64,000 bases of DNA. It comes from Gnetum montanum (Eukaryota; Streptophyta; Gnetopsida; Gnetales; Gnetaceae). Position 1 is the stretch's first letter. Each line of letters starts with the position of its first letter. The notes below the pieces were generated by a model. It did no database searches and was not told the DNA's origin. It saw nothing but the letters and a program-made list of their open reading frames with translations. The DNA lies in contig MNCI01012628.1 in assembly GCA_015680685.1 (NCBI GenBank), forward strand, positions 520,684 through 584,683, read 5' to 3'. This document shows, piece after piece, positions 55,860-64,000 of this stretch. A program made the position numbers and the translations under genes.

Positions 55860-56235
55860 CAACATGTCAAGCAGGCAAAGCAGCAAGTGGATGATGGGTG
55901 CAACAAGCAAAGCATTAGGTAAAGCAGGCAAAGCAACAAGTAGAGTAGCAAAGCAGCAAATAGAGGATGCGAGGTAGGAAGTGGATCTCACGAGATAGGT
56001 AGAGAGGATGAGCAAGTAGGCAAGTAGAGTGGAGAAGTAGACAACACAACCAGACAGACCAGTGAAGGAGGCATTGCAAATTTGTATGTTTCGAGCGTAG
56101 TGGTTGGAGAGGAAGGAATGTCCAAAATAGGCAAAGCAAGGAAAGTGGCTAGAGTGGGTGAAGTAACCAGAGTAGGAAGGGCATTTGGAGCAAGCATACA
56201 AACTAGAGAACAATGGCTTAGCAAGAACATATAGA
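55860..56235. repeat. Degenerate GCAAAGCAGCAAGTAGA-like repeats
   Basis: Short units such as GGCAAAGCAGCAAGT and GGCAAAGCAACAAGTAGAGT recur with variation over about 350 bp, mainly at 55870-56050. This looks like an old minisatellite. Both strands have long open stretches only because the repeats lack stops. Confidence 0.5.
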
Positions 56236-56239
56236 ATTT

Positions 56240-58080
56240 TTAAGCAAGGGTAAGGAGAACATGATGTGATGGAGGAAGCTTCTAGAGATTTGGACTCAAA
56301 GCTAAGGAAATGAAGCCCTAGTGATGGAGGGATTAAGAAAGTGGCCTAGGAAGACAAAAGACTCATGATTAGAGTTGCAAGTTGTTTGCTTTCAACAAGA
56401 GTCAATGAGCTAGAAAAAATTTTGATCAGGAAGTCCTAGGCTGCATTGGAGCTCTTAGCGAAATGGGCAACAACTAGTAGGAAGGTCCTAGTAGACATTA
56501 AGGCTTTGACTAGAGATTTTTTGCTTTTTACATTCTCTAATATCTTAGTGAGGGAGAAGGTGCTACAAGTGGGTCCTTGATTTTTGAGGGCTCTAGGGCT
56601 AGCATTAACCTACTAGAGATAAAGAGTGCACCACACTACTAATTTGTTTGATTGGACTGTAGTGTGAATCATAGTGCACAACCTACTTTGGGAGAATTAA
56701 AACGTTGAGTTCGTTCAAAGCCTAGATGCATTTTTTGATGAGTTCATTTCCCTCAATAAGCTTACTAATGCTAGCTCTCGAATAGGCTATTCATGTTTCT
56801 ATGTTTGTAGAAATCTTAAGAAGATGAACATGGTGTCCAAAGTGGTTTTGGAAATGCTCATGAAATCCAAAACCCTTAGGATTGAGTTTGAGAATATGCC
56901 TACAGACACCTTAAAGACTAAACAATAGAATGTTGGGAGGAATATGAATCCCATTCACATTAGATGTCAATTTTATGGAAAACAAAATCACAAGACTAAG
57001 GAATGTAGGATGTTGTGAAGCATAGGGCCAATCAAATTGTGCAAGTTCCTCTCAGGTTCACAACTACAGGTTCCTCTTAGCCTAGTTCTAGGTAACAATT
57101 GGTAGCAAGAAGTATAGGGGACAAGTAGGTAACAGAATAGTGGATCATACTAAAACCCCAATTTTGGATAAGCATTTCAGTATCCTATCAAAGGACAAGC
57201 AGGATCAGGTGGTTCAAAATGATGTGATTTCTTCCCCCGTTCATGAGGATGCTAGACAGTATGTTGCAGTCAGCATGTCAAATGAACCGACTCAAACAAA
57301 GGAGGTGCTAGGTGTTCACCCCCTAACTCAGTAGAATTCTGAAGGGCAGATTAAAGCCTTAGCTGAAGCAGATTTTAGGTCATTGTTCAGACCATAAAAG
57401 ACAGAAAGGAGGCTACATAGCTTCTACCTTTGGGGCTATGGATATCACCCATGCGGGGTTTGTCAGCATCTAGGTCTATACACTTACTAGAAATGCCATC
57501 CCAACATGAACATTCCTAAGAAGAGGACTTTCTCTGGTAAGAAACTATGTGCTTTGTGATGGCAATGTACCCAAGAGTGTGAAACAACTAATATACCTGT
57601 GTCAGTTTAGCTAACAGGTGTGGAAACATTCTAGGGTGATTGACAACTAGGACCTTACAAGAGATAGCTTGGCAACAATCATTGCTATGTACATCTAGAG
57701 AGTGCACAACCATTTCATCTTTCACACTAAACCACAGCCGCATATTATTCTTGGCCAGGCACAATCTATGATAGGCGGCTATTGTTGCTATGGATTAAAA
57801 ATCTAACTTTGAGCCAAATTGCTCACAATTCTGATAGAATACTAAGCTCTGGGAACTTATGATGGAAGTGGGATGGGATGGAATTTTTATGCAACTGCAA
57901 GGAGAGTAAGACTTAAACATTTCTTCCTTCTTTAGGCACTAGTGAGGGTATGTGATGCAATTTAAGAGCATCAAAATCCCGTTGTCTGAGGCAGCAATTT
58001 TGAAGGTATTCTATATCCCTCCAAAGGAGGAGGCAGAGCATCAAACCTATGACTTATAAAATGCAAGCCACATACCTTAA
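56240..58080 (+). mobile_element. Divergent J-LINE relative N, internally deleted
   Basis: The ORF1 domain is recognisable: DFLLFTFSNILVREKVLQVG, FVQSLDAFFDEFISLNKLTN, GYSCFYVCRNLKKMNMVSKV and a knuckle CQFYGKQNHKTKEC with all zinc ligands. Endonuclease and RT are lost. A zf-RVT remnant follows near 57520-57620 (IPKKRTFSGKKLCA, then SVKQLIYLCQFS), then a weak module C (LWELMMEVGWDGIFMQLQGE) at 57790-58060. Old and AT-rich. The 3' remnant at 59160-60115 may be its other half. Confidence 0.65.
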
Positions 58081-59159
58081 CCAATAAGATCCACATATTA
58101 AAAAGTATCCAATTTACTATAGGGTATCCCTTTTACTATATCTAAACAAGGATTTCATTCATCTAAAAATTCCATGCTGGAAAATATTAGCCATGAATGT
58201 CTGGTTGCTTGATTTTTTTAATTAAAAGGATTTTAAATAAATAATCTGACACAACTTTTGGACTTTGCATAAAATAATGTTCTCTAATTTCATACTTTTC
58301 TCTTAGCCACATTGTCCCTTGTATTGGAATGCCTTGCACGATGCAACAATTTTATAACACATTCAAGATTTTTTTTAATAAATTGTCTATATTCTTTTTA
58401 TGATTGGATGGTTTTATTTGCTTCTCTCACAACTTCAATATGGTACAGAGTGTTCTCATGGTCTTTTAATCGACCTACATAGATATGACATCTCTCATAA
58501 AAACTTATAGTAATTTGTTTATGCCCTCTAACTTATGTTTCAGATGTAAAACTTAGCGGCTAATATTGGGAAACAGAAATTTTTAGTGAAATTAAGATGT
58601 TGATCGAAGTGGGTCCTACACAACTTCTCTTTAGGACACAATCTGTCCGGCTTCATGAGCCGGCATGAGTTAGTGCTTTTGAGCCTATGTTTGTAGCATC
58701 TATATCTTGCATTGAATTAACCAATTTTTCCTTCAGTGCATTCTTTGCCGAGTTAAGGTTGGCTTTCCCTTCCCCTCGCAAAACTAGGTCGTATGATGGT
58801 TTTGTGTTTTTTTTCCTTAGATTCTTTTTTACTCCCCTTGATTTTTAAGAGTTCTATTGCTTCTTTATGTTCTTGTACAGCCCTACTAGGGTGGCAAATT
58901 TGTTTAGTCTTTGGTTTCTCCTACAGGATAATCATTATACTATCAAGAAGCCTCTTTTCATGCTTTCTCCTTGTTCTTCTTGGATGTGTAGTTATGTGTT
59001 CATTTTTTTGCTAAGAAAGCTACAACCATCATTATAGTGTTCATGTCAAAGGTTTCTTCCACCAGCTCTTTTTTCTCCTAGGTCTGCATTCTTGTAGTCC
59101 ATGTCCAATGCAGTCATTATGGCTATAGCTATTTAAAGTAGCTAGGTAAACCTAAGGTG
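58081..59159. other. AT-rich DNA with no recognised gene
   Basis: No domain recognised. It separates two divergent LINE remnants of the same orientation, so it may be an insertion between halves of one element. Confidence 0.35.
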
Positions 59160-60115
59160 GCTGCCAATGTTTGTCGTATCACAATGGAGATAAAGGAACA
59201 TTTGAAAAAGAGGCTGAAACTAGGAGAAAGATCAAGCTTCATCACTTACATTGTCAACTCTGACAGAGGCTAAAGGACAAAGCCTTGACAGAGAAGGAGA
59301 TGTGTCATCAAGAAGAGACTTGACAATGTTAGGCTAAGGAGACCAAACTTAGGGTGGAAGAGATAATTATGGTAGAAGCACAAAGAAAAATCAAAGATGA
59401 AATCCACAAATAGTACGAAGGACATGAATGTGAGGAAATGGAGAGGACACATCAAGCATTACTTATAGGATCTATTGAGTAGTGGTTTACCAATGGGAAG
59501 TGCTTTGCATTGAGTTAGGAATTAATTATCCAGTTGCAGGGTCTTTTGGTTGGGCCAAGGAGAGTTGGATGCCCACAATCATCCAACAAAATGATTAAAG
59601 TTATGATGAAAAAACAGTTCACACTCATTCATTCAAATAAGACTCTGCATTTGAGCCTGGACAAAATATAGTGCATGCAAGTGAAACTCCAAAGATTTAA
59701 TGAAGCCTTTAGTTTTGTGAAGCTGGAAATGGATAAAGCAATTATGGATCAAGTTTATTGTGAACAACGATCCAATTGTATTTGTCACTCCCTCCCTTTT
59801 GCATGATAGGGTTGCCAATGTTTTGTTTGTTTAACCAAGGTTTCTATTGTGAGTGTTTTGGGTTTTGGGGCCCTTTGTTGCCATTTCAAGTTTGGCTGAA
59901 GTGTTCTCGCTAGTACTAAACTTTTGCCTGAAACCCAAGGGAAGAGCAATTAAATGGTTTCTTTTATTTTTTTCTTCTTTTATTTTTTTATTTTATTTAA
60001 TTTATTTAATTTTACTTTTGAGATTTCACGAGGGTCCCCCTACCTTTTATTGGGCTCACACCCGTTTTTGTATTCTATTGTATATTTCTATTCATAATAC
60101 TTCCCAGTTGTTCTG
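59160..60115 (+). mobile_element. Divergent J-LINE relative O: 3' fragment
   Basis: A Glu/Lys/Arg-rich coil remnant leads to EQWFTNGKCFAL (59501), matching RQWLxxGxCPY of other copies. An interrupted stretch then ends LQRFNEAFSFVKLEMDKAIM, the helix III pattern, and DQVYCEQRSNCICHSL, matching the terminal Cys-rich tail. The 3' end ATAATACTTCCCAGTTGTTC is followed by TGAAAAAAC. No HPD-like loop can be read. Confidence 0.55.
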
Positions 60116-61354
60116 AAAAAACAGTGGCCAAATCTACCACAAGAGGTATGCAACAGTGGAACATACTCATCGTCCACTTTAAGGGTTTAAAAACCCTGCA
60201 TACTGTTGAGTTAAATCTCCTTCACTTTTCCGTGTCTTATAGGCCAGCCAGACAAACTTATGCCAGCAATGCTTTCCATGAAGTATCCAACCTAAAGCTC
60301 AATGATCAAATTAAAGATTCATATTCACATGGGTATCTTCTGTGTCAAACATGAGCTTGCACTGCCCAACAACCCACTGCAAGGCCACACAAGTAACACA
60401 ACCCACAAGCCATGCAAATCTCACACCTCAACACATGGCATACCTGCAGCGCCCACATGCCCTTCTGCTCATCTAACACGAGCCAAACTTCTCACGCCAC
60501 TCATAAGTTAGTTTAACCAGAAATCATGCGAAAATAATATCACCTATAACAGGCTATTACATCAACCTTGATCAGCACTTGAATAAAAATACAATAAGCT
60601 ATATAAAAACTTGCTTTTCTCAAAGAAGTGACAAGATGATTATATATAAACAATTAACTCAACATGTCAAATGAACAGTTTCATTATAATTGTATATGTT
60701 CTAAAAAAAACTGATGCAGCAAGAGTTAATTAAAATCCTATATGAAAAAACATTTTCAAGAAAAGATCTATAAACCCATGAAAAGGATACATTAGTGTGA
60801 CCTGATCTTAGTGTTTTGTATAAACAATGCCGCTGAACATCAATAATCTGTTCCACAAAACTCAAATGGTGAAATTAGGCATTTAGATTAAAGTTATAAA
60901 ATTAGCAATTTTTTATTTTTACATCAGGAAACCCAAATACTAACATACTCTAAAGTACCATTATGATCAGACATTATTTACAAAATTCTCATGTTGCATG
61001 TTCCATTCAGTGTATAATACGAGTGTTGAGATGCAGTTCTACAGCTAAATATATAATTACCACTCAGTATGACAGCAGGCAGAATTGGCATATCCTGGCT
61101 AACATTGTTGCATTGAAAAAATGTCCAGCGAATTGCTTCAATAGTGGTATAGATAGGCACAAAGTTATAGAAGCATAATGTATGCTTGTTTATATTGTTT
61201 AATTAATATTTTAAAATTTAAAGTATTTAATATGAACTCCCTTGATAGCTTATGCATGTCAAAGTGAGGGTCATTGTGAGGAACCTAAGGGGTTGCAAAA
61301 CAGCCCCTTGGAAGTTAAACACCATTAAAAGATGTTATATTGTAAAAGCTGACA
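60116..61354. other. AT-rich DNA with no recognised gene
   Basis: Short open stretches at 60302-60511 and 60963-61178 show no known motif. No WD40 exon was found here. Confidence 0.4.
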
Positions 61355-61555
61355 TGATGTAGGGCAAGTGGTTAAGACACTCCTCTCTCCGTTGGGAGAT
61401 TGTGGGTTCTACACTTCTAGGTGTGGCAACAGTGGAGTAACCTTGTGGTGGGATACTTTTAGTTCATGGGTCACATCTACCCTATTGTATCGGTAGGGGT
61501 TGTGCTACCAACCTTGAGTTGCCTTACCTCAAACAAGAAAAAAAAAAGGAAAAAA
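61355..61555 (+). mobile_element. tRNA-derived SINE 2
   Basis: The head has an A-box-like GTAGGGCAAGTGGTTAAGAC and, about 35 bp later, a B-box-like GTGGGTTCTACACTTC. A body of about 110 bp follows, ending GAGTTGCCTTACCTCAAACA and an A-rich tail (61540-61555). The TTGCCTTACC...TCAAA end resembles the 3' end of J-LINE copies. It is a different SINE family from the one at 36990. Confidence 0.65.
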
Positions 61556-61589
61556 CCTAATTGATATTTATTCCTAAATTTAAGTGCAA

Positions 61590-62308
61590 GCATGCCTCCT
61601 CTTGGAGCACTTCCAAGAGCAACTCCAAGAGGAGGTGCATCTGCAAGAGATGCAGGAGAAGGAAGAATAGGAATGATGTGCCATGAAGGAGCAGGAGGAA
61701 GCCTTGATCCAACAACAATTGGATCGGGCCCATGAGCAGAACGCTAAGGCTTGGCTGAGACAGGGGCAGTGCCCTTATGTTATCATGGACATAGGGTGAA
61801 ATACTTCTTGGCATGCGCTCAGGCACCATATCAGGTGCAGAGGCAAGGATTTACACCTAGACGCTGACAAGACTGAGGAGGAATGCCGCAAGAAGGTACA
61901 GGCATTCTAGAGCTTCCAGGAGGCAAACTTTGTAGATTCGGAACACCACAAGGCTATTTTGGATGCAGTTCATGCCTAGGAGAGGGCTTTTTACACCTGC
62001 ACCTAGCTCCCCACTTGTATTTGAAAGTGGCCAAATGTGGGGTTTCTTGGGGGTAGTGCCCTTTTGTGTGTTTTTGTTTATATGGTTCATGGGTTGCTTA
62101 CGTGTCTGGAGGTGGCCCACCTCTGGTTTTTGATGGAGTGACCTTGATGTTTTCTCATTTGGTCATGATGTTCTTGGGAGGGGACCATCATCCCTGATTT
62201 TGCTATGGGAGGGGGTGACCTTTTGATTGCCAATGAATAGAGCCAAAGGGCTGACTTTTGTACTGCTGTTTTTATATTTAAATAAATTTCCTGAACTTTC
62301 TTTGAAAA
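61590..62308 (+). mobile_element. J-LINE copy P: short insertion with 14-bp duplication
   Basis: Flanked by AAATTTAAGTGCAA at 61576-61589 and 62309-62322, a perfect target-site duplication. The insert carries only the end of the coiled coil, the J-like domain and the 3' UTR. It reads QQLDRAHEQNAKAWLRQGQ, CPYVIMDIG, stop, NTSWHALRHHIRC, then KDLHLDAD with HLD (61854-61862) at the HPD site, EANFVDSEHHKAILDAVHA and a Cys-containing tail. The 3' end is AATAAATTTCCTGAACTTTC followed by A. Confidence 0.88.
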
Positions 62309-62322
62309 AAATTTAAGTGCAA

Positions 62323-62699
62323 TATTAAATCTAGACAAGAAGTTATCAAAGAAAATTTTAGAATTAAATCAATAATAATACAGGCAAAACACTATTTAAG
62401 AAGGTTGTGGTCCTGAGTCAAAGATGAATAAGAGATGATACTACTTTCAGAGAATTTTAATAGCATTGCTATCCAAATTTTGAACGGAAAATCACATTAA
62501 TGAATGTGTATTTGCTATCTTTTCCAAAAAAGGAAAAAATTGAAAAGATTTTCAACATCAAATATATCAGATATAGGGTACACTATTAATTGAAGATTTT
62601 CATATTGTACTTCAAGAACATGAAAAGAAAGGCAGGCAATATTGGTACACTAAAAATATAAAATTATGTCAAATACTCATTAGTAATTGTGATTTATTA
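62323..62699. other. AT-rich DNA with no recognised gene
   Basis: No coding pattern or repeat recognised between the short LINE and the next one. Confidence 0.4.
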
Positions 62700-64000
62700 T
62701 GGTAGCAACATGAGAGTCGAGAGTGAGACCAAGAAGAGGGTTTGGCATAGCAACTAAGTTCCAAATGGAAGGGTTCTAAGCGGCAATTGAATTCGACACG
62801 ACAATAGGAGGTTTTGAAGCAACATCAAGAGAAGCCACAAACGGTGCTACAAAGGATGGTAGAAATGCTAAGGGAAGCACACTTCAGGGTTCAATGGTAC
62901 AACAAACAAAGGAGATCATGCATGCAAAAGATGTTGATGGAGGAAGATTGATTGCAGGAGCGACCATGACAATAGGAGCGACCACGGCAACAGGAGCGAC
63001 CATGGCGGCAACAAGAGTAGCCACGGCGGCAACAGGAGCAACCACGACGGCAACAACCGGGACAGGAGCGACCGCCGCCGCCGCCATAGCCGGAGCTTCC
63101 GTCGGCGTCGCCCCTACTGGCGAAGGCCCCAACGGTTGAGGGACAGAGAAACCCGATGGCGCCATAACGGCCCATTCCCGTAACGACCGCACCCTGCGTT
63201 TGCGCGTTCACCAACCCCCTCCCAAGGGCGTTCGCACAATGGAATGAAGCCTCATTGGCCGGTTCATATCCCGGGGGGGCCGCCCGAGACTAGACCTTAT
63301 CCGCTGATGGACAAAGAAGCAATGGAAAATCGAGGACGTGGATGTCCGGAGCCTTTCAGAGGACCTGCTCCTTTTCATCCTCCCCTCCCTACAGGCCGAG
63401 ACTCTGTTCTACTCGGAGGCCCATGGTTCTATGGGGCCCGGGGTCTCGCCTTAACCTCGTGGCGCCCCGGGGCCCACAGAGAGGCTGACCTGTTCACCCG
63501 GGCCCCGGTCTGGGTACGGGTGGCTGGCATCCCATGGGAATTTTGGAACCTTGAGTTCCTGACAAAGGTCGCGGGATACTTCGGCGACTTCATTGCTTTC
63601 AACCGTGTCACACGGTCGATGGAGAGGATGGGCTTTGCCCGATTTTGCGTCTGGCAGAGCCTCTCGGCGACCGACCTCGTCCAGGAGGTCGTACTGGAAC
63701 TCCCCGAAGGGGAGGAATCGCTCCAGGTTACCTTCGAGAACCTGGCCACGGAAACCAACAAGATGCAAGGCGCGGGCAACCAGACGGGTCAGCCAAACGG
63801 ATGCGGGTGTTGCGGAAAGCCTGGACACCTGGAGGCAGAATGTCAGTTTCGCAGGTCGCGACCAAGAGACCCGGCTCGCCAGCTGTTCGAGGGGGGCAAC
63901 TGGGTCACCATGGGACGTAAGCGACGACTGCGCCTCCCGTCCGACCAACCGGCCTCCACTGCTAACCTCGCAACCACCACCTCCTCTACCTCCCTAGACC
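62700..64000 (+). mobile_element. J-LINE copy Q: 5' end, runs off window
   Basis: GC content rises from about 62940. A 5' UTR-like stretch precedes ORF1. The element continues beyond the right edge, so its ORF2 is not visible. It is GC- and CpG-rich like copies A and G, suggesting a young insertion. The 5' boundary is approximate. Confidence 0.75.
62894..64000 (+). pseudogene. ORF1 of J-LINE Q (partial)
   Basis: From the ATG at 62894 the product starts MVQQTKEIMHAKDVDGG and then has about 40 residues of Ala/Thr/Gly repeat (GATMTIGATTATGATMAATR) coded by imperfect AGGAGCGACCACGGCGGCAAC-type units (62950-63090). The DUF4283-like domain follows: RPRLDLIR, stop, WTKKQWKIEDVDVRSLSEDL, then WVRVAGIPWEFWNLEFLTKV, GYFGDFIAFNRVTRSMERMG and FARFCVWQSL. 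The CCHC knuckle CGCCGKPGHLEAEC is intact. TAG at 63244 and TGA at 63305 replace Gln or Trp; frames shift near 63430. The best-preserved ORF1 in the window. Confidence 0.8.

Noticed and set aside
55862-56213. Membrane-protein-like minus-strand frame (many Leu/Ser/Cys)
   Set aside because: Both strands of this degenerate short repeat are open; the composition reflects the repeat, not a gene.
60978-61160. Candidate upstream WD40 exon on the minus strand
   Set aside because: The reading (RWTFFQ, MPILPAVILS) has no WD40 strand pattern and does not fit the expected preceding blade.

Overview
This is eukaryotic nuclear DNA, almost certainly from a land plant with a large, transposon-rich genome. 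A gymnosperm-like genome is my inference, from introns over 10 kb long and the mix of chromovirus, copia, RTE and LINE elements. One host gene is visible, on the minus strand: a WD40 protein resembling plant WDR53-like proteins. Four exons (37540-37574, 27432-27509, 15310-15616, 15054-15201) join in frame with GT-AG junctions. Two of the introns are about 11.8 and 10.0 kb. I found neither the first nor the last exons.

Nearly everything else is transposon. From left to right: a decayed Ty3/gypsy chromovirus (456-6810, minus); a GC-rich LINE 3' part (7914-11026, minus); a deleted Ty3/gypsy element joined to a Ty1/copia tail (about 11170-14090, plus); LINE pieces inside the host introns (15845-17100, 18480-19340, 20108-20290, 20400-25845, 25930-27250, 29632-34085); a tRNA-derived SINE (36990-37215); a LINE with target-site duplications (38011-40082); RTE retrotransposon copies (41035-42848, resuming at 53940-54068 and 55535-55857) broken by nested LINEs (42865-53923, with an inverted LINE inside it at 48502-53632; 54069-55530, with another inside it at 54979-55482); divergent LINE remnants (56240-58080, 59160-60115); a second SINE (61355-61555); a short LINE with target-site duplications (61590-62308); and the 5' end of a GC-rich LINE running off the right edge (about 62700-64000).

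The main discovery candidate is the LINE family. Its ORF1 has a DUF4283-like domain and a CCHC knuckle. ORF2 has the usual AP endonuclease, reverse transcriptase and zf-RVT domain. After these, ORF2 goes on with three further parts: (i) a conserved module of about 170 residues ('module C'), (ii) a long Glu/Arg/Gln-rich coiled coil, and (iii) a terminal domain of about 85 residues that reads like a DnaJ J-domain (CPYxxMDI helix I, SWxxLRRHIRxxxAxxHPD helix II plus HPD loop, then an amphipathic helix III). The same order recurs in about ten independent copies on both strands, so the J-like domain belongs to the transposon and is not a chance fusion. Two copies keep HPD; the others show decayed forms (HPN, HSD, HLN, HLD, HLE, QSN). 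In two copies ORF1 and ORF2 overlap by ATGA. LINE 3' ends share a short motif that also appears near the tails of both SINEs. I know of no described LINE encoding a J-domain; I could not run a search.

Most copies are dead, with stops at expected Gln, Trp and Arg codons, consistent with methyl-cytosine decay. Single Ns, N runs and long G or C runs mark weak assembly points.
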